Origin: Glandiceps talaboti
Taxonomy: Eukaryota; Hemichordata; Enteropneusta; Spengelidae
DNA length: 64,000 bases
Reading direction: 5' to 3'
Assembly (NCBI RefSeq): GCF_964340395.1
Contig: NC_135551.1
Location: 876,001-940,000, forward strand
Positions 44,872 through 55,954 of the stretch are shown in pieces. Numbering within the stretch: position 1 is the first letter of the stretch; each line of letters begins with the position of its first letter. The notes beneath the pieces are model-generated. The model worked only from the letters and a program-made list of their open reading frames with translations, had not been told where the DNA came from and did no database searches. The translations under genes and the position numbers were made by a program.

Positions 44872-46555
44872 GGGACCGGTCAGTTTCTCCAGCCTGGGGG
44901 GGGGGGTGGATTCTTAAATCGGGCTGACAAAAAGTCACTGACCCCTCCTATCTGTAAAACCCAAAACAGGCTGACCCCCCCCCCCATCACTTAATTCTAA
45001 AACATGATGACCCCCCCCCCCCATATATGATATTCGCATGAGTGACAGGTATTTTTTGATCGTAACTCAGTGTGGACTGCTTGACTGTCTTGCATCTACT
45101 TTATAAGATCCTGGGTTAGCACTATCATAATTATAATTATTGACTACACAGGGTAAATATATTTGAAAAGGTGTTTAATAGCATCTTGACAGTGTACAGC
45201 TGTCATAGGGGGTCTCCCCCTAGAAGCCCTGGAGGTTTTTTCCCTGAAAAGTCAAATTTGAGACTATTCAGACCCTTTCAGACAATAATTTCCAAGCCTT
45301 ACAAGACAACACCAACATGTAAAAAAACAACTACATAGGGTTGAAATACTTTTGAAATATACTTTGATAGCATCTTGACAGTAAGAGGGGAAGAGCTTGA
45401 GACTGGGATATGTCCACCTCATGCGGGGGGTCTGAGGGGGTCTCCCTCTAGAAGTCCTGAAGCATTTTTACTCTTATAGCCAATATTTACGCTATTTAGA
45501 CCCTTCAAGCAATAACTTAATCCATGCTTTACAAGACAGCAAGTATCAGAAACCATTCTTTATAACTTACATTAAGGGTTGAAATATGTTCTTAAAAAGT
45601 TAAATGGCATCATTATATACATGTAGGTCAGCACATCTAATGGTAGTATCATTGGTAGGGGAGATTTGGAGATTAAGGCAATTTTAGACTATCTTGGCAA
45701 ACATTTCACATCTTGAAAAGACAATATCATCTCAAATTAGAATAGGGTGAAAATATTTAAGAAAAGTTTAATACCATTATGACAGTAAAAAGGTTGTTGG
45801 TGCATCTGATTGTTGGTTGAATGCATGCATGACCTCTGGGGGTGAGGAAGTCCTTGGGGTTTTTTCCCCTGGCAGATATGGAGTTTTTTGCTTGAGCTAC
45901 TAAGGCAATGTTTAGGTTATTCATAACCTTTGAGGTAATATTTCCAAGCTTCGAAAAGCTAACCTAAATGTACGTTTTAAATGAGTTTCCTATATCACAT
46001 AAAATAGACATGTAACATTAGTATAGGGGCATTAATATATGTATATTTAAGTCACCGTTATGTTAGAGAACTTTAGGTGGTCATACCTGAGTGTTTAATA
46101 GAAACTGGAATCTGATGAGATGTGGTGATTTGTAGTGTCAATAACATGACGAGTGGAACAATTTAGATTAACTTCATTTATAAGCTATCTATGAAAATTG
46201 CCATTACGAAACCTTCAAGTCACAAGTTCACTTTTGCCCCAAACTGCAATATAAGTGAAGCATTGATTGTGAAACAGCCAAGCATTTACATGACATGTTC
46301 TGTAACTAGTGTGGTAGCTAGGTAATACATGTATATGTATATGTATAGTTATGTTTGAACTAATATTGACATGTACCACATTTCAGACAAGGCTATGCCA
46401 TTGTAGAAAGGATTTTTTTCTTCCATCACAATTTAAAACACAATGACCCCCCCTATCCACAATTTTCAAAACAGCATGAACCCCCCCCCCCCCCCCCTCT
46501 GCCAATTTCAAAAACACCTACCCTACCAATCCACCCCCCCCCCCTGACTGGTCCC
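44872..46555. mobile_element. Harbinger-like MITE (copy 2), 1684 bp, complete
   Basis: Ends GGGACCGGTCAG and CTGACTGGTCCC are inverted repeats followed by G/C runs. TAA flanks both sides (44869-44871 and 46556-46558); CTAAG would be the alternative 5-bp reading. Inside are repeated blocks with CATCTTGACAGTAAGAG and CTCCCCCTAGAAGCCCTGGAG. No protein coding. A split homologue is at 16008-20710. Confidence 0.87.
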
Positions 46556-46623
46556 TAAGTGGATATATCATATCTTGGAAAATTAAACACGTTCTTTTAC
46601 TTTGTTTCCTTTTTTTTTTTTAG

Positions 46624-46659
46624 ATATTTATAGAGAGAAGAGATCTTGTTGCACACTGG
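46624..46659 (+). CDS. FBXO16: FBXO16-like F-box protein, coding exon 2 (microexon)
   Basis: 36 nt between a T-rich tract plus TAG acceptor and a TGG|GTAAGA donor. It encodes IFIERRDLVAHW, which fits precisely between exon 1 (ending SNDQ) and exon 3 (starting FDLWTD), both in phase 0. Vertebrate FBXO16 has a VFEERRxLLxKW-type segment at the same place. It lies 65 bp after the end of a MITE and its duplicated target. Too short for an ORF search; found by extending the protein family. Confidence 0.88.
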
Positions 46660-47144
46660 GTAAGATATTCAAAGACTGCATTGTATTTTCACAAAGAGAT
46701 GGTGCAGTTCGTTGTCTTTTAAATCAATGTGTATTTATTTGTGGATGATGAAACACAGAAAAGAGAGGGACAAAAATGTGTTTGTGATATGCAAGTAAGT
46801 AGTGGTTGGCATGTGTAGTGGTTGCTAGTTAGGAGTCCTGGTCGACGCAGGTGACAGTGAGAACTCTGGTACTGTACACATTCTGCTACATAAATGTACA
46901 TGTACACTACATGCAGTTACAATGTATCTATGAAATCAATATTGTGTGTAGCCTAGAATTCGTGAGATTTGGGATTTTTAATTTTAATTTTCCCTCTCGC
47001 CTAGCCAGATGCCATTGATGAAGCTAGTGGCCCAAAAACAATTTTATGTAAATTCTTAGTGGGGGAATTTTGAATAAGCCTGCTGTGAGATTACTTCAAT
47101 AGTCCCCATGTGATTAGGCTGAATGCAGAGGTGGAGCTTATGAT
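46660..47144. other. Start of intron 2
   Basis: No feature recognised between the exon 2 donor and the LINE tail. Confidence 0.5.
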
Positions 47145-48180
47145 TCATTCAAATTCAAATTCAAAACCTCCATTAAATTAAAACATATAATGGAAAATTT
47201 CCTTTCGGCATCTTAGAATCCCAATGTACAAATAAAATGCTATCACAGATGACACACATCCAAACAGACAATTGTACAATAATACTACGTAGATCTACAA
47301 AAATATTGTCATTAGAAGACTAAAATCCAATCACAGTTATTACACTTCAGTGAATCCAGAGTTTAAAATGGAAATAGCTGATGGAATGAAAGACTTCTTG
47401 CAGCAATTTTTTCTCGCAAGGTGAACTTTGATTCACTGACCTGATGGTAGAGTTTGGAACTGAGAATGTAGTGGGTGTGATTGATCCTTGAAAATTTGAA
47501 TACCTTATCATCTCAATGACTGATGGTAGAGTTCGGAGAGTTGTTTCTGCTTTGAAATAATAATCCTTCCCACCTGACTGATGACTCGTGTCAACTTTGT
47601 CTTGTCTTTAACTGAGAGGTTTCAATACCAGGATCTCCTTACTTACATTAAAACTATTGAGCTTATGAAGCAGATAAAGGTACTGTTGTGCTTTCTTAAA
47701 AACATAATCTACATTATCTGAAAAACTTAGATTAGAAGCTAGGGTGGTTCCAAGATATTTAAAAATATCTATTTTCTCCACCTCTTCTCTGTTTATGGTG
47801 AGAGATCAGCAAAGAGATGTGTCTTGTTTACATCCCCTGATCATGTACGTCTCCTTCGTTTACCTAACATTGAGTTTCAAGGAAGCTCTTCTCAAACCAG
47901 GATATTTGGGTATTCACATAGAGAAAATACTGAGCAAGTGAAAGCTTTCATGATGATAGACTAAGTTCATCTTTTAAGTGGGCAACCAGTGCCATGTCAT
48001 CTGCAAATTTGTTTAAGGTAAGAATAGCATTGTTACACATAAGTTCGTTCATGTACACAGAGAAAAGGACAGAAAAGAAAATGACCTTGCACACTAATGC
48101 GCTGAGGCTGATCGCTTAGGAATGCTTTGATCCAGAGTATTAATGTTGTGTTGGTGTGCAAATCAAGTAGTAGTAAGCAA
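47145..48180 (-). pseudogene. Rex1/Babar-like LINE fragment, strongly degenerate
   Basis: On the minus strand, starting near 48180, the frames give ILWIKAFLSDQPQRISVQGH, then (with a small deletion removing the PQG motif) FSVYMNELM and KFADDMALVAHL, the RT catalytic box. Later come EEVEKIDIFKYLGTTLASNL, SDNVDYVFKKAQQYLYLLHK and QKQLSELYHQS, ending KKSFIPSAISILNSGF. These motifs match the palm, thumb and C-terminal region of Rex1-type LINEs. A short (AATTTGA)n-like tail is at 47146-47166. At least five frame breaks; no single open frame exceeds 60 codons, so it is easily missed. Confidence 0.8.
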
Positions 48181-49071
48181 AATGGTGGTTTTAGACCTTT
48201 TTTTCATATAACTTTTCTCAACTCCCACTCAACCTAACTTCCAGCCTTTTCAAACACACTACACATACAGCATTTGCACAGCTGGGACGGTTGACATGGT
48301 AAAAATCATTAAGGGTGATGGCTGTGTCCACGTAAATACCTGCTGACCTTAGGTGATGCTCAGACCACTAAAAAGACAGACTAGATATGTGGTTTTTCCA
48401 TTGGTGTGAAGATGTCACTTATTTGCTTCAGCAGTAACCTTTTAATCCTAATTAGGGGCTGTTTATGTACGATGTCATGATGTTACGTTTAATGATGTAA
48501 AGTAAGGCGATATTTGAGCCAGAATAGTTGCAATAATTGTTACAGTAGTGTTTGATGTGATTTGGAATTTTTTTTCTTGTTTTTAGTGTTTTTGTACTCT
48601 TTTTTGTTCCAATATTTAACTGGAAGCAAAGGCTACAATTCTTTTATGTAAATGCAAATAGACGGAACAGATCTGAATGGCAAAGTTGGGTGGGTTTTTC
48701 TGCTAAATTACACCTTACCTGCCAAAAAATTTGACATTTCCTGTTAATTACGGAGCCCTTCAAGACCTAAGAAGTGTACCCCACTTTCCATCAAAATCGG
48801 CAAATGTATCTCAATGCATGTATTTCTAAACAGGTAAGTATGCTGACATCTCGCTTACATTTTCAGCATGATTGCCTTTATTTGGGTTAATGTTACAGGA
48901 ATTGTAGCGATTGCTTTCTGTTAAACATCAGAGCAAAAACAAGCATAAAAACAGAATAAAAAGCCCTCAACATCACAGCAAACGCTACAATTATTGCAGC
49001 GGATGTTGACAGTCTGTCAGACATCTCAAAACATGTTCCTGTGTATGTACTATTATAGTATACAAGCATAA
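48181..49071. other. Intron 2, no feature recognised
   Basis: No domain-bearing frame or tandem structure. Confidence 0.45.
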
Positions 49072-49367
49072 CGTGTACTTGTAGTTGTATCCGGCTACCA
49101 AACACATTTCTTGACGTGGATTTCCACAGCGAAATGATAGTTTTTGATGACTGTGAATGAAATGGAATTTGTCTAGGAACTGACTTGTATGACTCCAAGA
49201 ACATGGACGACCATATCAACGTGTATTTGTAGTTGTATCCGGCTACCAAACACATTTCTTGACGTGGATTTCCACAGCGAAATGATAGTTTTTGATGACT
49301 GTGAATGAAATGGAATTTGTCTAGGAACTGACTTGTATGACTCCAAGAACAAGGACGACCATATCAA
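49072..49367. repeat. 148-bp tandem duplication
   Basis: GTAGTTGTATCCGGCTACCA begins at 49081 and again at 49229. The two units differ at only a few positions, so the duplication is recent. Minus-strand frames over it (RNVFGSRIQLQ) have no known domain. Confidence 0.93.
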
Positions 49368-49574
49368 CAATATGATCAAAGATGCGCGACCGATCAAACA
49401 GTGAAGAAAAAAATTGATGGACTACAAGCAAGGGTATTAAATAGAGTCAAAGTGCAGTTTATTCTAATCCCTGACATACAGTAGTCTGAAACTACAGTGA
49501 TATTCTGGATCTGGATAAATACTGCGTAACACTCCAGGTGGCGTCAAACATGCAGGAAATGGTGTGTGCCTAAG

Positions 49575-50331
49575 TTAGCCATCTTGCTGATTGATGTGCT
49601 CGATGATGGCTGACTTATATTCTTTTGGATCATCTATAGTAGTTGTTGAATATGGTATGGAGGTCCAGTCTTTTACAGTTTGTGGGAAAAAGCTGAATTT
49701 GAAACAGTCTTTGTTAGCTGGTATAAATTGATAACGGTTGCTGTGTTGGTGTCATGACAGGTGCCGGATCGGCTGAAGGATATCATTCACCGGTAGGGTT
49801 AGGAGGCCTTGTCTAGCTCTGTGTAGAGTACTCAGTCTGTTCACAGTTCTTCTGTTTTTAAGTGTGCACCAGTGTAAGTCCTTGATGATTTCCGATACAC
49901 TACTTGATCTGGAGTAATCATTTACAACGAATCTCGCCACTCTGCGTTGGATGTTCTCCACGTTATTAATAAATGGTATATGGCTTCCAGACGGCAGATG
50001 AATACTCTAATAATGGGCGAACTACAGTAAAGACAAATAAGCAGTTTCCTTGATGGGTTTGTTACATGAATAGAGATGCCTCTTGATGAAGTTGAGAGAT
50101 CTATTTGCAGATGATGTAATACGACTGATATGTTTGTTCCAGGTTAGATTGCTTGTAATATCAACTCCAAGATAAATATGATGCAATGTAAGTTCCAGTG
50201 TATGAGTCCCAAGTGTATAGTTGAAAAGCTTAGCATTGCGAACATGTGTGAGCCGTATGACAAAGCATTCTTTACATTGAAATGCATTTGCCAATGTTCC
50301 TGCCACTGGGCCAGTGTGTTTGAGTCATCTT
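49575..50331 (-). pseudogene. LINE A C-terminal region
   Basis: DDSNTLAQWQEHWQMHFNV continues (with shifts) to YLGVDITSNLTWNKHISRI, SANRSLNFIKRHLYSCNK and VENIQRRVARFVVNDYSRSS, ending FFPQTVKDWTSIPYSTTTID. This is the typical thumb and C-terminal part of the LINE polymerase. Confidence 0.86.
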
Positions 50332-51189
50332 CAATCAATCAATCAATCAATCAATCGATGCAATTTATATAGCGCCAATTCCACTATGACAAGAGTTCAA
50401 AGGCGCTGTACAGTCAAAATGTTTTAGAAAACAGGTAAGTCTTTAAGTGTTTTTTAAATGTGCTAATTGTAACTTGTTCGCGAATTTCAATTGGTAGTTC
50501 ATTCCACAGACGAGGCGCTGCAGAAGAAAACGATCTTCCTCCATAAGATTCCAGCTTGTTCTAGGTACATATAGGAGATGTTTATTTGTTGATCGCAGTG
50601 TTCTCGTAGCTGTTTTCCAGTGAAGAAGGTCTGATAAGTATCTTGGAGCGAGTCCATTGAGGGACTTGTATGTCATGAGCAAAAGTTTGAACTTTATTCG
50701 GTCCTGAACTGGTAGCCAGTGTAGTTCCTTTAGGAGTGGTGTTACATGATCATATTTCCTGGCTCGCATGATGATTTTTGCTGCAGCGTTTTGAACATGT
50801 TGGAGTGGTTTGATATGATCGTTGGGTAAGCCATAGAGTAGGGCATTGTCAAGTTTGCTTGATATTAATGCCTGGACGAGTTTCTGACAAGTAGAATTGG
50901 AGAGGTAGGGACGGATATAGCCAATTTTCCTGAGATAATGGTAGATTGATTGACATGTTGTGGATATGTGCTTTTTTAACGTGTGATGAGAATCGAAAGT
51001 TACACCAATATTACGAGCTGTTTCGGCTGGTTGAATTGTACTTTCGCCAATATGGATGTTATCAATAGTTGGACTTTGAGGTCGACTGATTTTCGATGTA
51101 ATGAGTAAGACTTCAGTTTTGTCATCGTTGAGTTTGAGCTTATTCTTGGTCATCCACGTCTTGATGTCATTAGCATCAGCTTCCATGTC
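50332..51189 (-). mobile_element. LINE B, 5'-truncated, inserted in LINE A
   Basis: Minus-strand coding from about 51189 to the stop at 50443: IKTWMTKNKLKLNDDKTEVL, NIGVTFDSHHTLKKHI, LQHVQNAAAKIIMRARKYDH, ELHWLPVQDRIKFKLLLMTY and SLNGLAPRYLSDLL. These are the thumb and C-terminal region of a jockey/CR1-type LINE. A 3' UTR with ATATAGCGCC follows, then a (TTGA)n tail (50333-50356). LINE A resumes immediately after the tail with DDSNTLAQWQEHWQMHF. Apart from frame breaks, both sides of LINE A fit together when B is removed. Confidence 0.88.
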
Positions 51190-52451
51190 TTGGAGTTGAG
51201 CCTGGTCTAGCTGGTTTTGTATCTGTCTATAAACGACACAGTCGTCGGCAAATAGTCTTCCTTCCGACAAGATGTTATGGGGGAGGTCATTGATGTATGC
51301 AAGGAAGAGCAAAGGTCCCAGCACCATGCCCTGGGGGACACCAGAAATCACCTCTGTCCAGGCCGAGTGTTCACCCCGACAACGACCCTTTGGGTATGGC
51401 GTAAAAATACAAAAACTTAAAGGCAACCTGCAAGCCAAGCATGTGTTTTGTTGCAAATACCATTTCTATTTAATTTTTGTAAAAACCCGGTTATGGGGTA
51501 CTATATCGAAAGCTTTGGAGAAATCCATAATTATCATGTCTGTTTGTGATCTGTTATTGAGTGATGTGGCTTGGTCATTGACTGTTAAGATTAATTGGGA
51601 TTCATGAGTGATATTTCCTAAAGCCATGTTGTCGATCAGTAATAATTGAGTATTTGTCAAAATGTTGCATAATTTGAAAGTGAATAATATGTTCGAGGGT
51701 TTTACAGCAAATTGAGGTAAGTAAAACTGGTCTATAATTTGAAGCAATGGAATGGTCACCTTTTTTTATAAATTGGGGAGATGTTGGCACACAGCCAAGA
51801 TGACGGCAAAGAACCTGTATCCTGGGACTTTTGAAAAATCACACAAAGAGCAGGGGCCACTTCATCAGCAGCTAGTTTAAGGATCTGGGCAGGTATGCCA
51901 TCTGGGCAGGTATGCTATCTGGGCCAGTAGCCTTATTAGGATTGAGTCCTTTCAGTAACTTACAAACACCCTCAACAGTGATAATAAAATCAGGCATAGT
52001 TGGAATATTGCTGGGTGACTCAGGTAGTAAAGTGTCCTCCCGTGTGAATACTCCTTTGAACTGGTCATTTAGTATATTGGCTTTTTCAACATTCACAGAT
52101 TGGAGTCTGTCATTTTTCTTCAGTGAGGGAATCCCTACAGAGTCACATTTTAGATTTTTTATATATGACCAGAATCTTTTGGGGAGTCAACACAGATAGA
52201 GTTTATGTATTCTCTGTAAGATTTTCTTGTTGCTCTAAGTGTGGACTTTCTAGATGTAAACGAAAGCTTTCAAGAGTTTCCTGGGATGGGTTTTTATGCC
52301 ACTGGTTATATGCTCTGTGTTTCCTACAATGCATACACTTAATACCGTTGTTAATCCAAGGGGTTACATGTACGTTCTTTTTGCTGACCATGCGGGCAGG
52401 AACATGAGCATCCATTACACTCTTTATCTTAACCTCAATTTCAGAGAACAA
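51190..52451 (-). pseudogene. LINE A linker and reverse transcriptase, N-terminal half
   Basis: The linker shows VTPWINNGIKCMHCRKHRAY. RT begins GLNPNKATGPDSIPAQ, then (after frame breaks) IASNYRPVLLTSICCKTLEH, ITDRQHGFRKYHS, MIIMDFSKAFDIVPHNRV, VISGVPQGMVLGPLLFLAYI and GRLFADDCVVYRQIQNQ. All palm motifs are present but in three frames. LINE B takes over directly after this point in the same reading frame. Confidence 0.87.
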
Positions 52452-52528
52452 ACCATCAACAGAGCTGCAAGAAACATCTTTGGTTGTTAAATATTCACTA
52501 CATTCCTTGAGTTCAGATTTGATAGTAT

Positions 52529-53297
52529 CTACATTAGTTTATGATAGCTATAAACTTTGTGTGGTTTCTGTTTACACACTCTTGGTTTGGTATTAACAAC
52601 AATCACATATCTGACAATCATGGTATTAATGAACAACTCAAGGATGTTATCAAACCTTGTTGGTTCACGAACAACTTGATCAAGACCAAACTCTGTGGTT
52701 ATGTCTAACATTTGTCTAGATAAAGCAGCATACTGAGATCCAGGTAATACAGATTGGGAATCCCAATCAATGCCGGGTAGATTAAAGTCACCAGCCAAGT
52801 AGATTTGACTGCCATTGTTCTTATTACTGGCTTTCATTAGGGACTCATGCATTTGGTCAAGGTACTCAGTCGAGTTCCCAAATTTTTGGGAAGAATAAAA
52901 AGAGCCAATGATAATTTGCTTGGCCCCCTGTATTTCTAAGGACACCCAGACAACTTAGCAATTCGAGTCAAAGTCAATTCTGTGGGTGATGATCAGGTCA
53001 TTCTTAGAAGTTAGATGCAATTAGTACTCCCCCTTTAGGCGGACCAAAGTTTCTGTCTTTTCTAAACACTGTGAAATGAGAGGAAAATAATTCACTACTG
53101 TGCACAGAATCATCTAGGTGGGTGTCAGAGCCAATGATTATATCAGGATCATTTTCTTCAATGCAGACCCTGAGGTCAGTGGTCTTATTCTGAATACTCT
53201 GAAAATTAATCACTAACATTTTCAAGGTACTTCTCCTAGGTTTGGATGATGGTCTAACTTTGGGGCTATACTGGCTGGTCTTCTTCGTTGAAGGCAA
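52529..53297 (-). pseudogene. LINE A endonuclease domain
   Basis: The 5' piece (53297-53004) includes LVINFQSIQNKTTDL and SDTHLDDS, the N-terminal Asn and Glu/Asp motifs of LINE endonucleases (an Asp replaces the usual Glu in the ETWL-type motif), then GGVLIASN. The 3' piece (52945-52529) has GSFYSSQKFGNS, LAGDFNLPGIDWDS and VREPTRFDNILELF. A frameshift near 53000 separates them. The usual C-terminal SDHxxV motif was not recognised. Confidence 0.85.
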
Positions 53298-53300
53298 AGA

Positions 53301-53850
53301 GGTAAGCTAGGGGAGAGCTTGGAAGCTCACTATCCATACTGTTAGGTGAGAGACATTCAAAGCTATTTGATAGCTCCATATCAGACTTTGAAAAAAAGCG
53401 AACTGGAAAAATTTGGGATTCCACATTGACAGCAGATCTAAGTAAACCCAGTCATTGCAATCTCTTGCCCATTTTGAATAAGTTCACCTGTTTGTATTTC
53501 CATAAGCAACTGCTGAACCTGAAGACCAGTTCAGATGATGAAAATTGCCACAAATTTTGATTCTGACTGCGTGGAGGTCTTCGTTTCAGGTCATAGAGTA
53601 CACTTACTAACCTTTGACCTTTTCCGATAGAAACTCTTCGAGTCAATTGCAAAAAACTGTTTAGACCCGAAGTATCCTTTTGCACAACGTTCAACAGTCT
53701 TTGGAGAGAGTTTAAAACAAATGGCATGCTTGAAGGTTGACCATGCCAGTGGACTAAGAGCCCCCATTCACACCTAATACAATAGACGTTTCTAGTCTGT
53801 CTTTTTAGTGGTCTGAGGGTGATGTCACACTTGATGACTGTTTTTACCAC
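53301..53850 (-). pseudogene. Possible LINE A N-terminal (ORF1-like) region
   Basis: A 132-codon minus frame (53850-53452) has NVYCIRCEWGLLVHWH, perhaps a remnant of the PHD/Cys-His finger at the N-terminus of some LINEs. A Ser/Pro-rich stretch (NSMDSELPSSPLAYL) then leads toward the endonuclease. Degenerate, tentative. Confidence 0.4.
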
Positions 53851-54235
53851 ACCTCATAATCATTTGTTCTATTTCCAATGTTGGTTGGGTAGACAATGAA
53901 ATGTATTTTGGAAAGAAATGATAACTGAATGTACAACACTTTATAAGTTTTTTATACTATTTCCATTGTTGGCTGGGTAGACAATGAAATATTTTTTGTA
54001 AAAAAGTGATGACTGTTCAGTAAACGTCTATCGCAAAAAGCAAGGTCCAGTCGGGAAGGTTTTTGCCAAATGACAATAGCCATCAAGGTTAATAAATAGT
54101 TACTAAACATCAACAACTTAAAACATTAACTTGCCAACTGTGCACATACGTGTTTGCAAAGCTATCAGCCAAACTTTACTACAGTAAATTAATGCATTAC
54201 TAATATACATTCTTCCTGACACAACCATACACCTA
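53851..54235. repeat. Tandem duplication of about 80 bp and flank
   Basis: CTATTTCCAATGTTGGTTGG and CTATTTCCATTGTTGGCTGG (53871 and 53955) are each followed by GTAGACAATGAAAT and a TGAT(A/G)ACTG end. The rest, to 54235, shows no feature. A phrase AAAAGCAAGGT..GAAGGTTTT at 54035 recurs at 60241. Confidence 0.7.
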
Positions 54236-54610
54236 TATTATTACAACGTGCTCAAAATACAGAGGCAAGGATCATCTCTTGTACCAAGAAATTTGAACAC
54301 ATTTCTCCAGTTTTCGTTAGTTACCCATTCGTGTCACTAGAGGATTAATTACAAAATTTACTCTAGATATATAAAGCTCTTCATGGCTTGATGTCAGAGA
54401 ACATTTGTGATCTTCTCCAACCATACATACCATGTTGCACTCTATGTTTTACAAATAAGAATCTGCTTGTAACAACAAATTACAGATAAGTCTCTATGGA
54501 GGTATGTTGTTCGTTCTCATATGTCGCCCCAAACTATGGAACTCTTTGCCACTTGACATTTGCCCAAGTCTCCAGCCTGGATTGTTTCAAAACAAAACTG
54601 AAAACTTTTT
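54236..54610 (+). pseudogene. LINE C-terminal fragment (CR1/jockey-type)
   Basis: Plus-strand frames give QNTEARIISCTKKFEHI, YKALHGLMSENICDLLQPYI, YVAPKLWNSLPLDICPS and LFQNKTENFLA, the end region of a LINE polymerase. Two stops and a frameshift occur within 125 codons. The fragment ends exactly where repeat HR3 begins (TTTTTAGCTCTGC). Confidence 0.82.
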
Positions 54611-55030
54611 AGCTCTGCTGTCAGCGAAAGCTGAAAGCGTAGCTTTAGGTATAGGTGGGTATAAGAGGTATAGAGTAGAGTGAATCATAGGTGTCCGTCA
54701 ACTTTTTATATTTTCATCATCTTCTCCGAAAGTGACAGTCAGAATTCTTCGATATTTGGTGTGCATGTTCCCTGGGAGGGGGGGGGGGGGCTATTTAGAT
54801 TTGTTCATGCCAAGTTGATCTGTGCCATTTTCAATTTTTTATGATTTTTTTTCAAAAAATGATATTTTCATCATCTCCTCAAATACTTCTTGTCAGATTG
54901 CTTTGATATCTGGTGTGTTGATGCACAGAGGGTAGCTTACTTAGATTTGTTAATTTCAAGTCAGCACGTCTTTTCTATTTTTTATGATTTTTTTTGTAAT
55001 TTAAAGAAAAAATGAATATGTTAATGAGCA
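54608..55030 (+). repeat. Hairpin-ended repeat family HR3
   Basis: Opens with AGCTCTGCTGTCAGCGAAAG and a following GCTGAAAGCGTAGCT that can fold back. Two diverged tandem units of about 130 bp follow, each with TTCATCATCT(T/C)CTC and TTGATAT(C/T)TGGTGTG-type phrases and a TTTTTATGATTTTTTT stretch. A G-run is at 54778-54790. Same architecture as HR1 and HR2. Confidence 0.65.
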
Positions 55031-55949
55031 TTATGGCCGCCGCCATATTGGAAAACAGTCCACGAGACTTTAAGTAAACTGCCACTTTTCAAAAGACACT
55101 ATTGATGTCAAACAAGCAATGTAATATTTGCTATAGTCATAATTCTACGCATTGTGCACCCAAATGACAAGTGTTTGTTCGAAACAGGGTTGTAAGCTTC
55201 AAATCCAAATTTTGCACCCCTTCTACATAATCAGCCAGTCCGCAACAAACCACATTTGCATACAATCTATCCTCATATGCTCCAGATAGTGACACTTTGA
55301 ATGGCTGCTCACAGGCCTTATTTTTCGGTATTTTCAACTCGCCGTAACTTTCACTAGCGTTCCCCATTTTAGATACTGAAAATGCCTAAACCTCAACTGG
55401 TATCTCTTCTTTCGTGCCAGTGAAATAAATTTTGGCATTACATTTAGGAATACCGATTTTCCGACAAATTCGGGATGCATACTTGGGGCCCTGAAATTTT
55501 GACCCAGTTTTTTCGCTCATAGCATGGAAGTATAACCCTCCATGCTCATAGTTTCCTCAATACGGACCAGAAAGTTTACAAATTTCACAAAAAGGTGGAT
55601 TTTTATGTGTTTTAAATAAGCATGGCAAGTAAATTTAGTAGGATCGTTGTGTAACAGTCCCGACCGTTCAAGAATTTTCGGTAGAAAATGACTGATTTGA
55701 CCCGGAAGCTGAAGATGACCTCGTTTGACGTCCGGGCGATTTTCCACAGCAACAACACGGGAGTTCTTGGTACTCACTAAAATCACACTTCAGACCCACT
55801 ATAAAAGTTTGATGTTTTCAGATAAACTGTATCTTGTGATTAATTCTATATTGTCGTGCAATTTGGAGTGACAGTGAACCAGAATGAAGACAACTCGCGT
55901 AAGGAAGGCATGCCTTTGCATGCGGTTGAAGTTATGCAAGAGCAGTCTC
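55031..55949. other. Intron 2 sequence with a minus-strand open frame
   Basis: A 76-codon minus frame (55367-55137), starting MGNASESYGELKIPKNKA, has balanced composition but no recognised domain and no clear splice partner. Another (55786-55517) is equally anonymous. They could be single-exon relics; I do not call a gene. Confidence 0.35.
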
Positions 55950-55954
55950 ACTGC

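Larger units (their letters stand above)
49575..53850 (-). mobile_element. LINE A (jockey/CR1-type non-LTR), interrupted by LINE B
   Basis: Read on the minus strand from about 53850 to the stop at 49575. It holds a possible N-terminal zinc/ORF1-like region (53850-53300), endonuclease (53300-52530), linker (52450-52200), RT (52100-51190) and, after LINE B, the thumb and C-terminus (50331-49575, ending FFPQTVKDWTSIP). Several frame breaks. The exact 3' end is not defined; a reversed AATAAA is near 49455. Confidence 0.88.

Noticed and set aside
55137-55367. 76-codon minus-strand frame starting MGNASESYGELK
   Set aside because: Balanced composition, but no domain, no splice context and no second copy; too weak to call a gene.
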